A DNA stretch of 64,000 nucleotides from Psychrobacter sp. JCM 18903 (GTDB taxonomy: Bacteria > Pseudomonadota > Gammaproteobacteria > Pseudomonadales > Moraxellaceae). A program made the position numbers and the translations under genes. The stretch spans positions 1-64,000 of the forward strand of contig NZ_BAWJ01000009.1 of assembly GCF_000586475.1 (NCBI RefSeq), read 5' to 3'. This document shows positions 1 through 8,604 of the stretch, one piece after another; positions within the stretch are counted from its first letter, which is position 1; each line of letters begins with the position of its first letter. The notes below the pieces were generated by a model. It was not told the origin of the DNA. It was given only the letters and a program-made list of their open reading frames with translations, and searched no databases.

Positions 1-105
1 TTTTTGTGATTAAAATTGGTAGTAGTTTTTGAGATTTGGGTTGAGCTTATGTTTTAATCTAGCTTTCATTTTTTGTGAAATGACAATGTTTTGACGCAAC
101 GCAAA

Positions 106-354
106 CTAATCCTTCTTCAGCGCATGACTGTCTTCTAATATGCCCATAAACCTCTCATATAACCAAGGCTCAGCATCATCGATGGCTTGGTTATATATTT
201 TAGAGCCAATCAAGTCCACTATAAAATCGAATAAGAACTTGGCAGGCAAATTACCGATATCCAAATCAAACTCTTCGCTCATATAATCTCTCAAATTATC
301 TAACAGCGCTTCTTCCTCTTCTTTCGATAACTTGATAAGTTTATCTTTACTCAT
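106..354 (-). CDS. DUF2164 family protein
   Basis: Small acidic soluble protein of 82 residues. The central stretch, with 'DLDIGNLPAKFLFDF' followed by 'GSKIYNQAIDDA', matches the conserved core of the DUF2164 family as I know it. The N-terminus (SKDKLIKLSKEEEEALL) looks like an amphipathic helix. No signal peptide, membrane segment or catalytic motif is visible. The family has no established function. It is a single gene upstream of gltS on the same strand; the hairpin at 431-462 separates the two, so it is probably transcribed on its own. Family call is good; role unknown. Confidence 0.75.
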   Translation of the reverse strand: MSKDKLIKLSKEEEEALLDNLRDYMSEEFDLDIGNLPAKFLFDFIVDLIGSKIYNQAIDDAEPWLYERFMGILEDSHALKKD

Positions 355-430
355 ATCATTCTCTCAATACTAGGTAATGATCTAGCTTAGTTCAATCATA
401 CCTTTATAGGAAGGTTGAATAACCAATAAA

Positions 431-462
431 AAGGCTGGGTTACGATAGCGTAGCCCAGCCTT
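431..462 (-). terminator. Rho-independent terminator of gltS
   Basis: Fourteen-base arms (AAGGCTGGGTTACG / CGTAGCCCAGCCTT, one mismatch) enclose a 4-base loop. On the minus strand the stem is followed by a T-rich tract (TTTTTATT), so it ends the gltS transcript that stops at 496. Confidence 0.8.
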
Positions 463-495
463 ATTCAGGTTAATTCGACTTTATTGCTTATCAAA

Positions 496-1770
496 TTACA
501 TAAACGGCAGTTTAGTAAATATCTGCAAGATCGTCGCATTGACGATATCGACAAAGAATGCACCAACCATTGGCACAATCAAAAACGCCTTAGGCGAAGG
601 CAGATAGCGATCCGTGACCGCCTGCATATTGGCAATCGCCGTTGGCGTCGCACCCATACCGAAACCACAATGTCCAGCTGACAAGACCGCTGCATCATAG
701 TCTTTACCCATCACCTTAAAGGTTATGAAATAGACATAAACGACCATAATGACCGTCTGTACCAGTAAGATAATCAACACAGGGCCTGCCAAATCAGTCA
801 GCTGCCATAGCTTCAATGACAGCAGTGCCATGGCTAAGAACAGACTCAAAGAAGCGTTACCAAATACGTCGATAGAGCGATCAAACATATCAAAATTAAA
901 GATAGTGGTTAAGACATTACGAATAATCACACCACCTGCCAACGCCCAAACGAAGGTAGGTAGCTCAAACCACGTGCCTTGCGCAACAAGCGTCATGACA
1001 TCGGCGAAAGCCAACGCTGCGGCAAACAATGCCAATGTCTCAATAGTAGAAGAGGCGGTGATAAAGCGCATGCTGTCAGGTCTTTCGAAAATTTCTTTAT
1101 TGCTACTCGCTGAATCTTCGTCATGTTTGGTGCTATAAAGCGACTGCGCACCAGCGACTTTTTCGATGTCACTAGGATTGGGATTGGCAGGTGTTGGTTT
1201 TAACCCCAGCTTTTGAATCAGGCGACGAGCAACAGGACCACCAATGATACCACCAGCGACTAAGCCATAGGTGGCAACGGCGATACCAAGTGTCGTTGCA
1301 CCGACCACACCGTAATCTTGCTCCAAGGTGATACCCCAAGCGCCTGCCGTACCGTGACCACCAGTCAGGGCGATAGAACCTGTCACTAATCCAAGTAGTG
1401 GATCAAGTCCCAACGCGCTTGCCATGGCCACACCAACGACATCTTGCAAGACGATAAAAACGGACACAACGATGGTAAAAATCAACAATGGCGTACCACC
1501 AGCTTTGAGTCTACTAAAATCAGCACTCAAACCAATAGAGGCAAAAAACATCAGCATGGTAGCCGTCTGTAATCCTTGATGAAAGTTAAAACTATATCCC
1601 CAAATGATATTTAGAATATAGACCACTATTGCCGCGACCAAACCACCAGCAACAGGCTCTGGAATGTTAAAATCTTCTAAGAATTTAATTTTCTTGACCA
1701 AAAAGCGCCCAAGCAGCAGCACTAGAGTGGCTAGTATCAGCGTGTAATAGCCGTTTAGGGTAATTTCCAT
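496..1770 (-). CDS. gltS: Sodium/glutamate symporter GltS
   Basis: Inner-membrane Na+-coupled L-glutamate uptake carrier. The 424-residue product is hydrophobic throughout with roughly ten membrane segments. It has the GltS N-terminus (helix 1 followed by 'FNIPEPVAGGL'), the re-entrant glycine-rich loop 'TGGHGTAGAWG' around residues 137-147, and the matching second-half motif 'GHCGFGMGATPTAIANM'. These two oppositely oriented loops are the family signature. A hydrophilic insert near residues 190-230 is the cytoplasmic linker between the halves. Its terminator is at 431-462 and it appears monocistronic. Two further acidic amino-acid or polar amino-acid importers lie in the same window, so uptake is redundant. 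The reading frame is intact. Confidence 0.95.
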   Translation of the reverse strand: MEITLNGYYTLILATLVLLLGRFLVKKIKFLEDFNIPEPVAGGLVAAIVVYILNIIWGYSFNFHQGLQTATMLMFFASIGLSADFSRLKAGGTPLLIFTIVVSVFIVLQDVVGVAMASALGLDPLLGLVTGSIALTGGHGTAGAWGITLEQDYGVVGATTLGIAVATYGLVAGGIIGGPVARRLIQKLGLKPTPANPNPSDIEKVAGAQSLYSTKHDEDSASSNKEIFERPDSMRFITASSTIETLALFAAALAFADVMTLVAQGTWFELPTFVWALAGGVIIRNVLTTIFNFDMFDRSIDVFGNASLSLFLAMALLSLKLWQLTDLAGPVLIILLVQTVIMVVYVYFITFKVMGKDYDAAVLSAGHCGFGMGATPTAIANMQAVTDRYLPSPKAFLIVPMVGAFFVDIVNATILQIFTKLPFM

Positions 1771-1798
1771 ATATTAATCCTTTCTATAAAAATAAATT

Positions 1799-1842
1799 AA
1801 CCTGAATTCGGGATAAATATGGTTTTATCTCGAATTCAGGTT
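1799..1842 (-). terminator. Terminator of the RNase/barstar operon
   Basis: Long hairpin with arms of about 19 bases (AACCTGAATTCGGGATAAA against TTTATCTCGAATTCAGGTT, one mismatch) and a short loop. It lies just downstream of the barstar stop on the minus strand. It is the likely transcript end for the gene pair at 1860-3000. Confidence 0.65.
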
Positions 1843-1859
1843 TGTGTGGTGATTGGCGA

Positions 1860-2228
1860 CTAGGCATCATCCACGGACGGCATAATAACCCATAATTGCG
1901 GCTTGCCAAAATCTCTGTAGGCATCTTCAATGATGCTTTTGAAAACATTAAAATCTTCGGTGTTTATTTTTTTCACCGCTGTTAGATCCAGCATCAGGTG
2001 AGTCACTTCGCTGTCCGTTAAACAGTCCCATGCGCTATCCCAGTTATGTGAAAAATAGCTGGGAAAATCACAGGCATTGGCTAAGTTTGTTAATAATGTG
2101 GTTTTATTAAGTATCTCGTCTACCGGTATGTTAACAGTCTGAGCGGGCATGCTAGCATTTAGTGCTGTAGTTTTTTGGTTAATATCTTGGTCAAAACCCA
2201 GATTAATATAGTGGATGGCTTTACTCAT
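1860..2228 (-). CDS. Barstar-family ribonuclease inhibitor
   Basis: A 122-residue cytosolic protein (no signal peptide) of the barstar family, whose founder binds and blocks barnase-type RNases. The diagnostic segment 'FPSYFSHNWDSAWDCL' holds D64, W67 and D68, which line up with barstar Asp35, Trp38 and Asp39, the residues that plug the RNase active site. The hydrophobic 'LMLDLTAV' strand and C-terminal 'KPQLWVIMP' strand also fit the fold. It starts one base after the stop of the upstream RNase gene (TAA-T-ATG), so the two are almost certainly translationally coupled. The inferred job is immunity to the RNase domain encoded next door. Barstar is known to inhibit RNase Sa-type enzymes as well as barnase, which makes this pairing credible. 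Confidence 0.9.
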   Translation of the reverse strand: MSKAIHYINLGFDQDINQKTTALNASMPAQTVNIPVDEILNKTTLLTNLANACDFPSYFSHNWDSAWDCLTDSEVTHLMLDLTAVKKINTEDFNVFKSIIEDAYRDFGKPQLWVIMPSVDDA

Positions 2229-2229
2229 A

Positions 2230-3000
2230 TTATTTTACGTCCAGTCTGCGAAAGCTATCATAGTGATCAACGGTCAAGTAATACACAGTCGGCGGATGAC
2301 CACCTGTGACGATACGCCGTGCACCGCGATGTGACACGCCAGGGGTCGGCACGGTATATTCGCGGTAGTAGCCTTGTGACTGCGTGGGCAATACTCCCTC
2401 ACGATTATAAAATGTCGTGCCATCTTTATGAGGATAAGGAAATGGCCCGCCTCGTTGAACAAGGGCAATGGTATTGTCTATCTGAGCATCGCCCGTGACG
2501 CCGCTTGTCTTTGCTGGATGTGCCTCTGATGAGGTTTGTGATACCGTCGTTGGGTCAATACTATCGGTCAAAAACCCAGACGACAAATCACCAAAAAAGT
2601 AAACAGCGACGGCAATAAGAGCAATCAAACTAAATAGGGTAGATCCTAAGCTTCTCTTGTTTTGGTTGCCACGCTGACTATGGCGATTGTCACGGGTAGT
2701 GTGTCGCGAGTTTTTGTTATTATCAGTAGAGTTGTTTCGGCTGTTAGTATTTGAATAGTGATTGGTTATATTTGAGTTTGGAGTGGCTAAAATACTCAAT
2801 TCGTTGGAAGTGACTTCAGTGGCTCGTAGTTGGTTTTTATCATTACGCTCACTATTAAAATAGACGCTTTGACCGATGGTTATCGGCTGTGATAATCGCA
2901 CTTTACTCACATGAAAAAACACGTCTTCACTTTGGTTGTCTACATCGATAAAGCCATAGCCTTTATCTGAATTCCAGTGCTTGATTTTACCACTCTGCAT
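2230..3000 (-). CDS. Cold-shock domain / transmembrane / RNase Sa-type ribonuclease fusion
   Basis: A 256-residue three-part protein. Residues 1-63 are a cold-shock (S1-like) RNA-binding domain with the RNP1-like 'KGYGFI' and RNP2-like 'VFFHVS' motifs. Residues 64-117 are a low-complexity N/S/R-rich linker ending in basic residues. Residues about 118-137 form one hydrophobic segment, predicted N-in by the positive-inside rule. Residues about 170-256 match the microbial guanyl-specific RNase fold of the RNase Sa/barnase group. 'GPFPY', 'NREGVLPTQ', 'YYREYTV', 'RGARRI' and 'DHYDSF' are all present, giving E214, R225, R229 and H246 at the positions of RNase Sa Glu54, Arg65, Arg69 and His85. The active site therefore looks intact. 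The barstar gene follows immediately. Topology would place the RNase outside the cytoplasm and the cold-shock domain inside. Domain calls are strong; the biological role is unknown. Confidence 0.88.
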   Translation of the reverse strand: MQSGKIKHWNSDKGYGFIDVDNQSEDVFFHVSKVRLSQPITIGQSVYFNSERNDKNQLRATEVTSNELSILATPNSNITNHYSNTNSRNNSTDNNKNSRHTTRDNRHSQRGNQNKRSLGSTLFSLIALIAVAVYFFGDLSSGFLTDSIDPTTVSQTSSEAHPAKTSGVTGDAQIDNTIALVQRGGPFPYPHKDGTTFYNREGVLPTQSQGYYREYTVPTPGVSHRGARRIVTGGHPPTVYYLTVDHYDSFRRLDVK

Positions 3001-3179
3001 AAGCCCACTTTCCTATCGCATGTTTTGTTATCGTGCCGCATGACTTCTATCATATACATAGTTTTAATACCGCATATATAACATATTTGACACTACTAAA
3101 AAACGCAGCAATTGAGCTGGCGTTTTTTGTGGATTATACGTTAAATGAGAGAGTGGATGATAGGCTAAGCGATAAGACG

Positions 3180-4480
3180 TTAGGCGCGAGTCTCACCATG
3201 ACCATACACGATCCATTTTTGTGAGGTGAGACCTTCAAGTCCTACTGGACCACGAGCATGGATTTTATCGGTCGAGATGCCAATCTCGGCACCCAATCCA
3301 TACTCAAAGCCATCGGCAAAACGGCTAGAGGCGTTAATCATGACGCTCGCCGAGTCGACTTCACGGATGAAGCGTTGCGACTTGGTATAGTTGTCGGTAA
3401 TGATAACGTCGGTATGATGGCTGCCATGAGTGTTGATATGTTCAATGGCTTCGTCAATACCTGACAAAACTTTTACCGCTAAGATAGGCGCTAAATATTC
3501 GGTATCCCAATCCTCAGCAGTGGCCGCAGACAGATGTCCAGCAAGCTTAGCATTGTCATTTAAGATGGCTTGCGACTTATCATCAAGGCGCAGTTGCATC
3601 GCATCATCAGCGGCGATGATGGCTTCGGCAATCTTAGGTAATAGCTCACCCGCAACTGATTCGTCGATCAATAGCGTCTCCATGGTATTACACGTACCGT
3701 AGCGATGGGTTTTTGCATTGACGCTGACCTTGATGGCGATTTCGGCATCTGCATCGCTATCGATAAAGGTATGGCAGTTGCCATCTAAATGCTTGATGAC
3801 AGGAACACGAGCATCACGCTGATACGTTCAATCAATCCTTTGCCACCGCGTGGGACAATGACATCGACATAATCTGTCATGGTGATCAGCTCGCCGACAG
3901 CAGCACGATCTGTCGTTTGTAATACTTGCACACTGTGCTCAGACAGCCCGACTTTTTGTAGTCCTTCCAAGATACACTTGGCAATCGCTTGGTTGGATTC
4001 AAACGCTTCAGAGCCGCCGCGCAAGATAATAGCGTTGCCTGATTTTAGCGCCAATGAAGCCGCTTCTAAGGTCACATTAGGGCGCGACTCATAAATCATG
4101 CCGACCACGCCGAGCGGCACCCGCATTTTACCTAAATGAATCCCTGATGGCTGATAGGTCATGTCGGTGACTTCGCCGATAGGGTCTGGTAATGAGGCGA
4201 CGTCTTTTAACCCTTGGAGCATGCCGTCAAAGCGGGCATCATTTAGCGCTAAGCGATCCAGTAAGGCTGCTTCTAAATCGTTGCTTTGTCCATTATCCAT
4301 ATCGATTTTATTGGCGGCCAAAATATCTGATTTGGCCTCTTTTAACACATCATGAATCGCCATTAATGCTGAGTTTTTGTCACCAGTGTTTGCCGCAGCC
4401 AGCACACGAGAAGCCGCTCGTGCTTGTTTGCCGACAGCTTGCATATAGGCAGTAACGTCTGTGGTATTCGATTGACTCAT
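3180..4480 (-). CDS. proA: Gamma-glutamyl phosphate reductase (proline biosynthesis), frameshifted in this sequence
   Basis: NADPH-dependent reduction of gamma-glutamyl phosphate to glutamate semialdehyde, the second step of proline synthesis. The N-terminal part (4480 to about 3820) contains '[20 protein letters not shown]' and '[12 protein letters not shown]'. The C-terminal part continues through '[13 protein letters not shown]', whose cysteine is the catalytic one, to '[14 protein letters not shown]'. The frame breaks near 3816, where adding one C (AGC-CGT on the coding strand) restores '[13 protein letters not shown]'. Repaired length is 433 residues, close to the usual 417-430. I read this as a functional gene with a one-base sequence error. 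A 15-base palindrome lies about 80 bases upstream of the start. proB is not in the window. Confidence 0.92.
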
Positions 4481-4929
4481 AAATTATTTTCCTTATGTTA
4501 TAAATATTTTAAGCAAATGAAAGCGCCCAAAAAGGCGAAAATGTGGCCAAAAGATGATTTTGATACCTGTCAGGTATTATGCTATTTAACATAGAGGAGA
4601 TTGAGGCGATAGTAAAGATGATTTTGTGAACAGTGCCTACTTTACATAGCGTTTATGAGCATGGTCGTCGCGTCATTTTACTGACTTTACCATTACTGAG
4701 TCTTTGCCATTTCATGATACAAGCACCGTTTTAGAGAAAGCAAAAACACAAGCTTTCGGTTACGTGGTTTTAACAGAACTGCGTTGTAACTACTAAGGTA
4801 GCTAGCATTAATCATACGTATAGTAGAGCTTAACGGTGCATCAAAAAGCAATTAAAGGGCAGACATTCATGTATGAATGGTTGCTCGTCAAATACAACTT
4901 AACAAATGAAATAATGATGGAGAATAAAA
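4481..4929. other. Intergenic region between proA and the lipoprotein gene
   Basis: About 450 bases with no credible gene. It must hold the divergent promoters for proA (minus) and the lipoprotein at 4930 (plus). The only sharp structure I see is the palindrome at 4563-4577. Short reading frames here lack ribosome-binding sites and family resemblance. Confidence 0.5.
4563..4577. promoter_or_regulatory. Perfect 15-base palindrome, possible operator
   Basis: ATACCTG-T-CAGGTAT is a perfect inverted repeat around a single central base, 83 bases upstream of the proA start. No U-run follows, so it is not a terminator. Symmetry and position suggest a dimeric repressor site, but I do not recognise the motif. 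Confidence 0.3.
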
Positions 4930-5253
4930 ATGGCTATTAGAAATGACACTATCGACAACACCACGCGTAAAAGCTTGCTGACAGTTGGTTTGGTTGCCGC
5001 GGCATTGACATTGGGCGCTTGTGGTAAGAAAGAAGAAGCCCCTATGGAAACTGCTCCAGCCGTTGATGCACAAACAGCGGTAGAGGATGAAGCTACTGGT
5101 GTTGCGACAGCAGGCGAAGGTGTTGATATTGCAGTTGCTAGCGCCGATGATGGCATGGCAGTGGGTAATAATGATGATGTGGCGGTGGCAACAGCAGATG
5201 ACGCCGAAGTGCTAGACGGTACTGAGAGCGAAGAACATGTCTCAACGTATTAA
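4930..5253 (+). CDS. Small acidic lipoprotein of unknown function
   Basis: 107 residues. The N-terminus is a lipoprotein signal peptide with basic residues, a hydrophobic core 'LLTVGLVAAALTLGAC' and a lipobox (LGAC, Cys31). The mature part (about 76 residues) is dominated by D, E, A, V and G and includes many 'VAxA' and 'DD' steps. It looks disordered and strongly negatively charged, with no recognisable domain. The start is supported by GGAG about 8 bases upstream of the ATG. A terminator follows at 5355-5389, so it is monocistronic. I do not recognise the family beyond its resemblance to lineage-specific moraxellacean lipoproteins. Confidence 0.7.
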   Translation: MAIRNDTIDNTTRKSLLTVGLVAAALTLGACGKKEEAPMETAPAVDAQTAVEDEATGVATAGEGVDIAVASADDGMAVGNNDDVAVATADDAEVLDGTESEEHVSTY

Positions 5254-5636
5254 ATCGCTATCTTGATTAACTGGTTATCATTAGTTGATGATATAAGCGA
5301 ATAAAACTAGATAATCAGATAAAACTACGCCCAGTACACGAAAGTGATAAAATAAGGCTCAGCGCTGTAAATACAGTCTGGGCTTTTTTGTGTTAGCTAT
5401 TTAGTGGCTTATTAATATTTATTTGCCACTGATTGAGCATCTGGTTCAATACAGGATTTGCCTTTTTGCTGTGTAATAAGAGACAATGTGGCATTTTTTC
5501 TATTTGTATCACGAATCATGGCCTTATCACAATAATGCTATGATTGATGCTGATACTATTTAAGCTGCCTATGCCGCTATTTTTTATTTATTTTTATTCG
5601 TGTTTTCACTCATATTTATTGGAAGTCTGCTGAACC
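5254..5636. other. Intergenic region upstream of the amino-acid ABC importer
   Basis: Apart from the terminator at 5355-5389, this AT-rich stretch should carry the promoter of the importer operon. I could not fix a convincing -35/-10 pair. No gene is visible. Confidence 0.4.
5355..5389 (+). terminator. Terminator of the acidic lipoprotein gene
   Basis: Imperfect hairpin (GGCTCAGCGCTGTA / TACAGTCTGGGC) with a 2-base loop followed by TTTTTT. Confidence 0.7.
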
Positions 5637-6434
5637 ATGCTTGATATTGCAAAAGATCCGACTCGGCCTATCGCCTTAGATTTACAAGACGTCCATAAAA
5701 GCTATGGCTCATTGGCAGTGCTAAAAGGAGTGTCCCTTACCGCATATGACGGTGATGTCATCTCTATTTTGGGCTCATCAGGCTCAGGTAAATCTACCTT
5801 GCTGCGCTGCATTAATTTGCTCGAAAAGCCCAATCAAGGTCGTATTATTATCGGTAATGATGAGCTGATGCTCAAGCCTGCCAAGTCAGGTGAGCTGCAA
5901 GCGGTCGATATTAAGCAATTGGAAAACTTGCGCGCGCGCGTGGGTTTTGTCTTCCAAAACTTTAACTTGTGGCCGCACAAAACGATTTTGCAAAACATCA
6001 TCGAAGGGCCAACGCAGGTTTTAAAGATTAAAAAAGATCAAGCCATTAGCGATGCTGAAAAGCTGCTCGATAAAGTCGGTTTACTTGATAAGAAAGACGC
6101 CTATCCAGCGAATTTATCTGGCGGTCAGCGTCAGCGTGTCGCGATTGCCCGTGCCCTTGCTATGCAACCACAGGTGCTGCTATTCGATGAGCCAACCTCA
6201 GCCTTAGATCCTGAGCTGGTCAATGAAGTGCTCGCTGTCATGCGTGAGTTGGCAGAAGAGGGACGTACTATGCTTATCGTCACCCATGAGATGCGTTTTG
6301 CGAGAGAAGTATCAAGCAAAGTGGTGTTCTTGCATCAAGGCGTGATTGAAGAGATTGGCACGCCCGAGCAAGTTTTTGATGATCCTACCTCTGAGCGTGT
6401 CAAAGACTTTATGGCATCGCATCGTCAGAACTAG
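5637..6434 (+). CDS. Polar amino-acid ABC transporter ATP-binding protein (HisP/ArtP type)
   Basis: Cytoplasmic ATPase powering the importer encoded downstream. The 265-residue protein has a Walker A '[12 protein letters not shown]' (about residues 49-60), the Q-loop '[12 protein letters not shown]', the ABC signature '[15 protein letters not shown]', Walker B '[14 protein letters not shown]' and the H-switch '[12 protein letters not shown]'. '[13 protein letters not shown]' is typical of the polar amino-acid (PAAT) subfamily. It precedes three binding-protein genes and two permease genes on the same strand. A hairpin at 6470-6492 lies between it and the first receptor, so the receptors may be made at a different level. 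Whether the substrate is His/Arg/Lys or another polar amino acid cannot be settled here. Confidence 0.9.
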   Translation: MLDIAKDPTRPIALDLQDVHKSYGSLAVLKGVSLTAYDGDVISILGSSGSGKSTLLRCINLLEKPNQGRIIIGNDELMLKPAKSGELQAVDIKQLENLRARVGFVFQNFNLWPHKTILQNIIEGPTQVLKIKKDQAISDAEKLLDKVGLLDKKDAYPANLSGGQRQRVAIARALAMQPQVLLFDEPTSALDPELVNEVLAVMRELAEEGRTMLIVTHEMRFAREVSSKVVFLHQGVIEEIGTPEQVFDDPTSERVKDFMASHRQN

Positions 6435-6745
6435 CCTCGTATTTAGTATCCGTTTTATATGCAAAAATGGGGTGGTAATATTCTTACCACCCTATCGTCA
6501 TTTTATTTTAAGCGTAAAATTACTGCTTAGTAAGCAGCGTTGACCGTTTATTACTCGTTAATAACAGTCGGTATGTAAAACGTTTGTTTTTGATATTTTA
6601 CTCAGGTATTATCAAAAGGTTTACAGGTGGTCGATAATGACGGCTGCTTGTGTATTCTGCTATCTATATTGCTTGTCTGGCAGGGACGTCAGAGAACAAA
6701 ATATCAGAACCCTACATTAAAAACCCATCAGAATTTAAGGAATGT
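6435..6745. other. Gap between ATPase and first binding-protein gene
   Basis: Holds the hairpin at 6470-6492 and about 250 further bases with no gene. Because the hairpin is terminator-like, a second promoter for the receptors probably lies here. I cannot place it exactly. Confidence 0.4.
6470..6492 (+). terminator. Terminator-like hairpin after the importer ATPase gene
   Basis: GGGTGGTAA / TTACCACCC, 9-bp perfect stem with a 5-base loop, followed by a moderately T-rich tract. It may be a partial terminator. Confidence 0.55.
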
Positions 6746-7545
6746 ATGATGTCGAATTCTCGCCTATTGTGGTCATCGATGACCGTTACCGCCGCATTGA
6801 TGCTGAGCGCCTGTAGTCAACCGGCTAATGAAACTACTGATAGCAACACTGACGCCGCTGCAGCAGAAACGGCTGGCAAGACCATTCGTATCGCGACTGA
6901 AGGTGCTTACCCTCCTTTTAACTACACCAATGCTGATGGCAGCTTGGCAGGCTACGATATTGATGTTGCCAATGCCTTGTGTAAACAGATGCAAGCCAAA
7001 TGTGAAATCGTCGCTCAAGATTGGGATGGTATTATTCCGGGTCTTTTAGCACAAAAATATGATGCAGTGATTGCGGGTATGTCTATTACACCTGAGCGTC
7101 AAGAAAAAGTCGACTTTACCGAGCCTTACTTTGCCAATACGATGGTTTGGCTGACCGATACCAAAGGCAGTTTTGATCCTATGGCGATCAAAACTTGACA
7201 CTTGGTGGTCAACGTTCAACCACGCCTGGCGCTTATTTACAAGATAACTATGAAGGCAAAGACGGCAATACTGTGCAGTTGTATGACAATTATGACAATG
7301 CTTATCTGGATCTAAAGTCTGGTCGTAGCGATGCAGTATTGGCGGAAAAAGTCTCTGCCAAATCATGGTTGGCAGACAACCCTGAAGGCTTTGGTATCGT
7401 TGGTGACGAAATTGACAATGACGATAATATTGCCATTGCTGTTCGTAAAGGTGACGCACTCAGAGACGACTTTAATAAAGCACTCAGCGAAATCCGTAGT
7501 AACGGTGAGCTGGCACGTCTTGAGCAAGCGAACTTTGGTCAATAA
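6746..7545 (+). CDS. Polar amino-acid ABC binding lipoprotein 1 (frameshifted in this sequence)
   Basis: Extracytoplasmic receptor of the importer. The start at 6746 (MMSNSR) has AAGGA five bases upstream. A lipoprotein signal ends in 'LMLSAC'. The mature part is a type 2 periplasmic binding fold: 'IRIATEGAYPPFNYTNADGSLAGYDIDVANALC', 'QDWDGIIPGLLAQKYDAVIAGMSITPER', 'FTEPYF' and 'GGQRSTTPGAYL'. The frame breaks at the A-run 7190-7193; one more A gives 'MAIKNLTLGGQRS'. Repaired length is 266 residues. It is the first of three tandem paralogues. The ligand-binding motifs place it with lysine/arginine/ornithine/histidine-type receptors, but specificity is inferred only. Confidence 0.87.
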
Positions 7546-7577
7546 TCTTCTGATTGAAAAATGAAGGAATAGCAAAC

Positions 7578-8502
7578 ATGACAATATCAATGACATCATC
7601 ATTAAAAACTAAGGCGCTTTGCTTGCGCCATTAAGTGCCGCGATGCTTATGCTGGCTGGTTGTAATAATAGCGCCACGCCAGAAGATGGTGCGGCAGCTG
7701 ACACCACAGCCGATGCACCTATGAACATAAAAATTGCCACCGAATCAAGCTATAAGCCGTTCAGTTATACCGATGCTGATGGCAAGTTAATTGGTTATGA
7801 GATTGAGCTGGTCGATGCTCTGTGTGCACAAATGAAAGCAAAATGTGAAGTCATCTCACAAGATTGGGATGGTCTCATTCCTGGTCTAAATGCCCAAAAA
7901 TTCGATGCAATTATCGCAGGTATGTCAATCACGCCTGAGCGTAAAGAAGTGGTTGAATTCACTGACCCGTACTTTCACACTGGCATTATCTTGATTGGTA
8001 AAAAAGGTGATGACATTCGCGTCGATGCATTAAAAGGTCAGCCCATTGCTTCACAGCGCTCAACCGTCGCTTCACAGTACTTGCAGGATGAACATGCAGA
8101 TGCTGATATCAAGCTTTATGATACCCAAGACAATGCGTATCTGGATCTGACTTCAGGTCGCGTACGGGCAATGATGTCCGATAAAGTCACTGGCATCGAT
8201 TGGCTAAAAACGGATGCTGGCAAAGACTATGAAGTGAAAGGACAAGAAATCAGCACCGACGAAGATGCATGGGTATCGCACTTCGTAAAGGCGATCCATT
8301 GGTCGCTAAGTTCAATAAAGCGTTGGCTGAATTAAAAGAAAACGGTACTTATGACCAAATCACAGGCAGCTATTTTGGCACCAGCTCTACCGCTGCTGCG
8401 CAAAAAGCCGTGGCAACCACCGACGTAAAAGAAGTGATGGTGGTTGAAGGTGATGATGCTGTTGAAGTGAAAGAAGAATCAGCTGAAGCGGCGACTAACT
8501 AA
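7578..8502 (+). CDS. Polar amino-acid ABC binding lipoprotein 2 (two frameshifts)
   Basis: Second receptor. I place the start at ATG 7578 (AAGGA about 10 bases upstream), reading MTISMTSSLKTKA. Adding one T near 7620 then joins this to 'LLLAPLSAAMLMLAGC', a lipoprotein signal. The binding fold follows: 'KIATESSYKPFSYTDADGKLIGYEIELVDALC', 'QDWDGLIPGLNAQKFDAIIAGMSITPERK' and 'SQRSTVASQYL'. A second break near 8268 is fixed by one C (GATGCC-ATG), restoring 'DAMGIALRKGDPLVAKFNKAL'. Repaired length is 308 residues. It carries an unusual acidic C-terminal tail of about 40 residues (TTDVKEVMVVEGDDAVEV...) beyond the conserved fold. Confidence 0.85.
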
Positions 8503-8510
8503 TATCATAG

Positions 8511-8572
8511 CTCATCTCTGTGCTCGGCTGATATGGCTGTCACGTATGGCGATATTCACTCATAGAGATGAG
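8511..8572 (+). promoter_or_regulatory. Intercistronic stem-loop between receptors 2 and 3
   Basis: CTCATCTCT at 8511-8519 is perfectly complementary to AGAGATGAG at 8564-8572, with a 44-base loop, followed by TGTTATTTT. It could be an mRNA-stabilising or attenuating element that sets relative receptor levels. The structure is only read from the bases. Confidence 0.35.
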
Positions 8573-8604
8573 TGTTATTTTACTCACAAACCCCAAGGAT
8601 GATC

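Noticed and set aside
484-681. Plus-strand frames opposite gltS (also 749-1138)
   Set aside because: Shadows of the gltS reading frame with implausible amino-acid composition.
3033-3224. 63-codon plus-strand frame between the RNase gene and proA
   Set aside because: No ribosome-binding site, no recognisable protein features, and it overlaps the 3' end of proA antisense.
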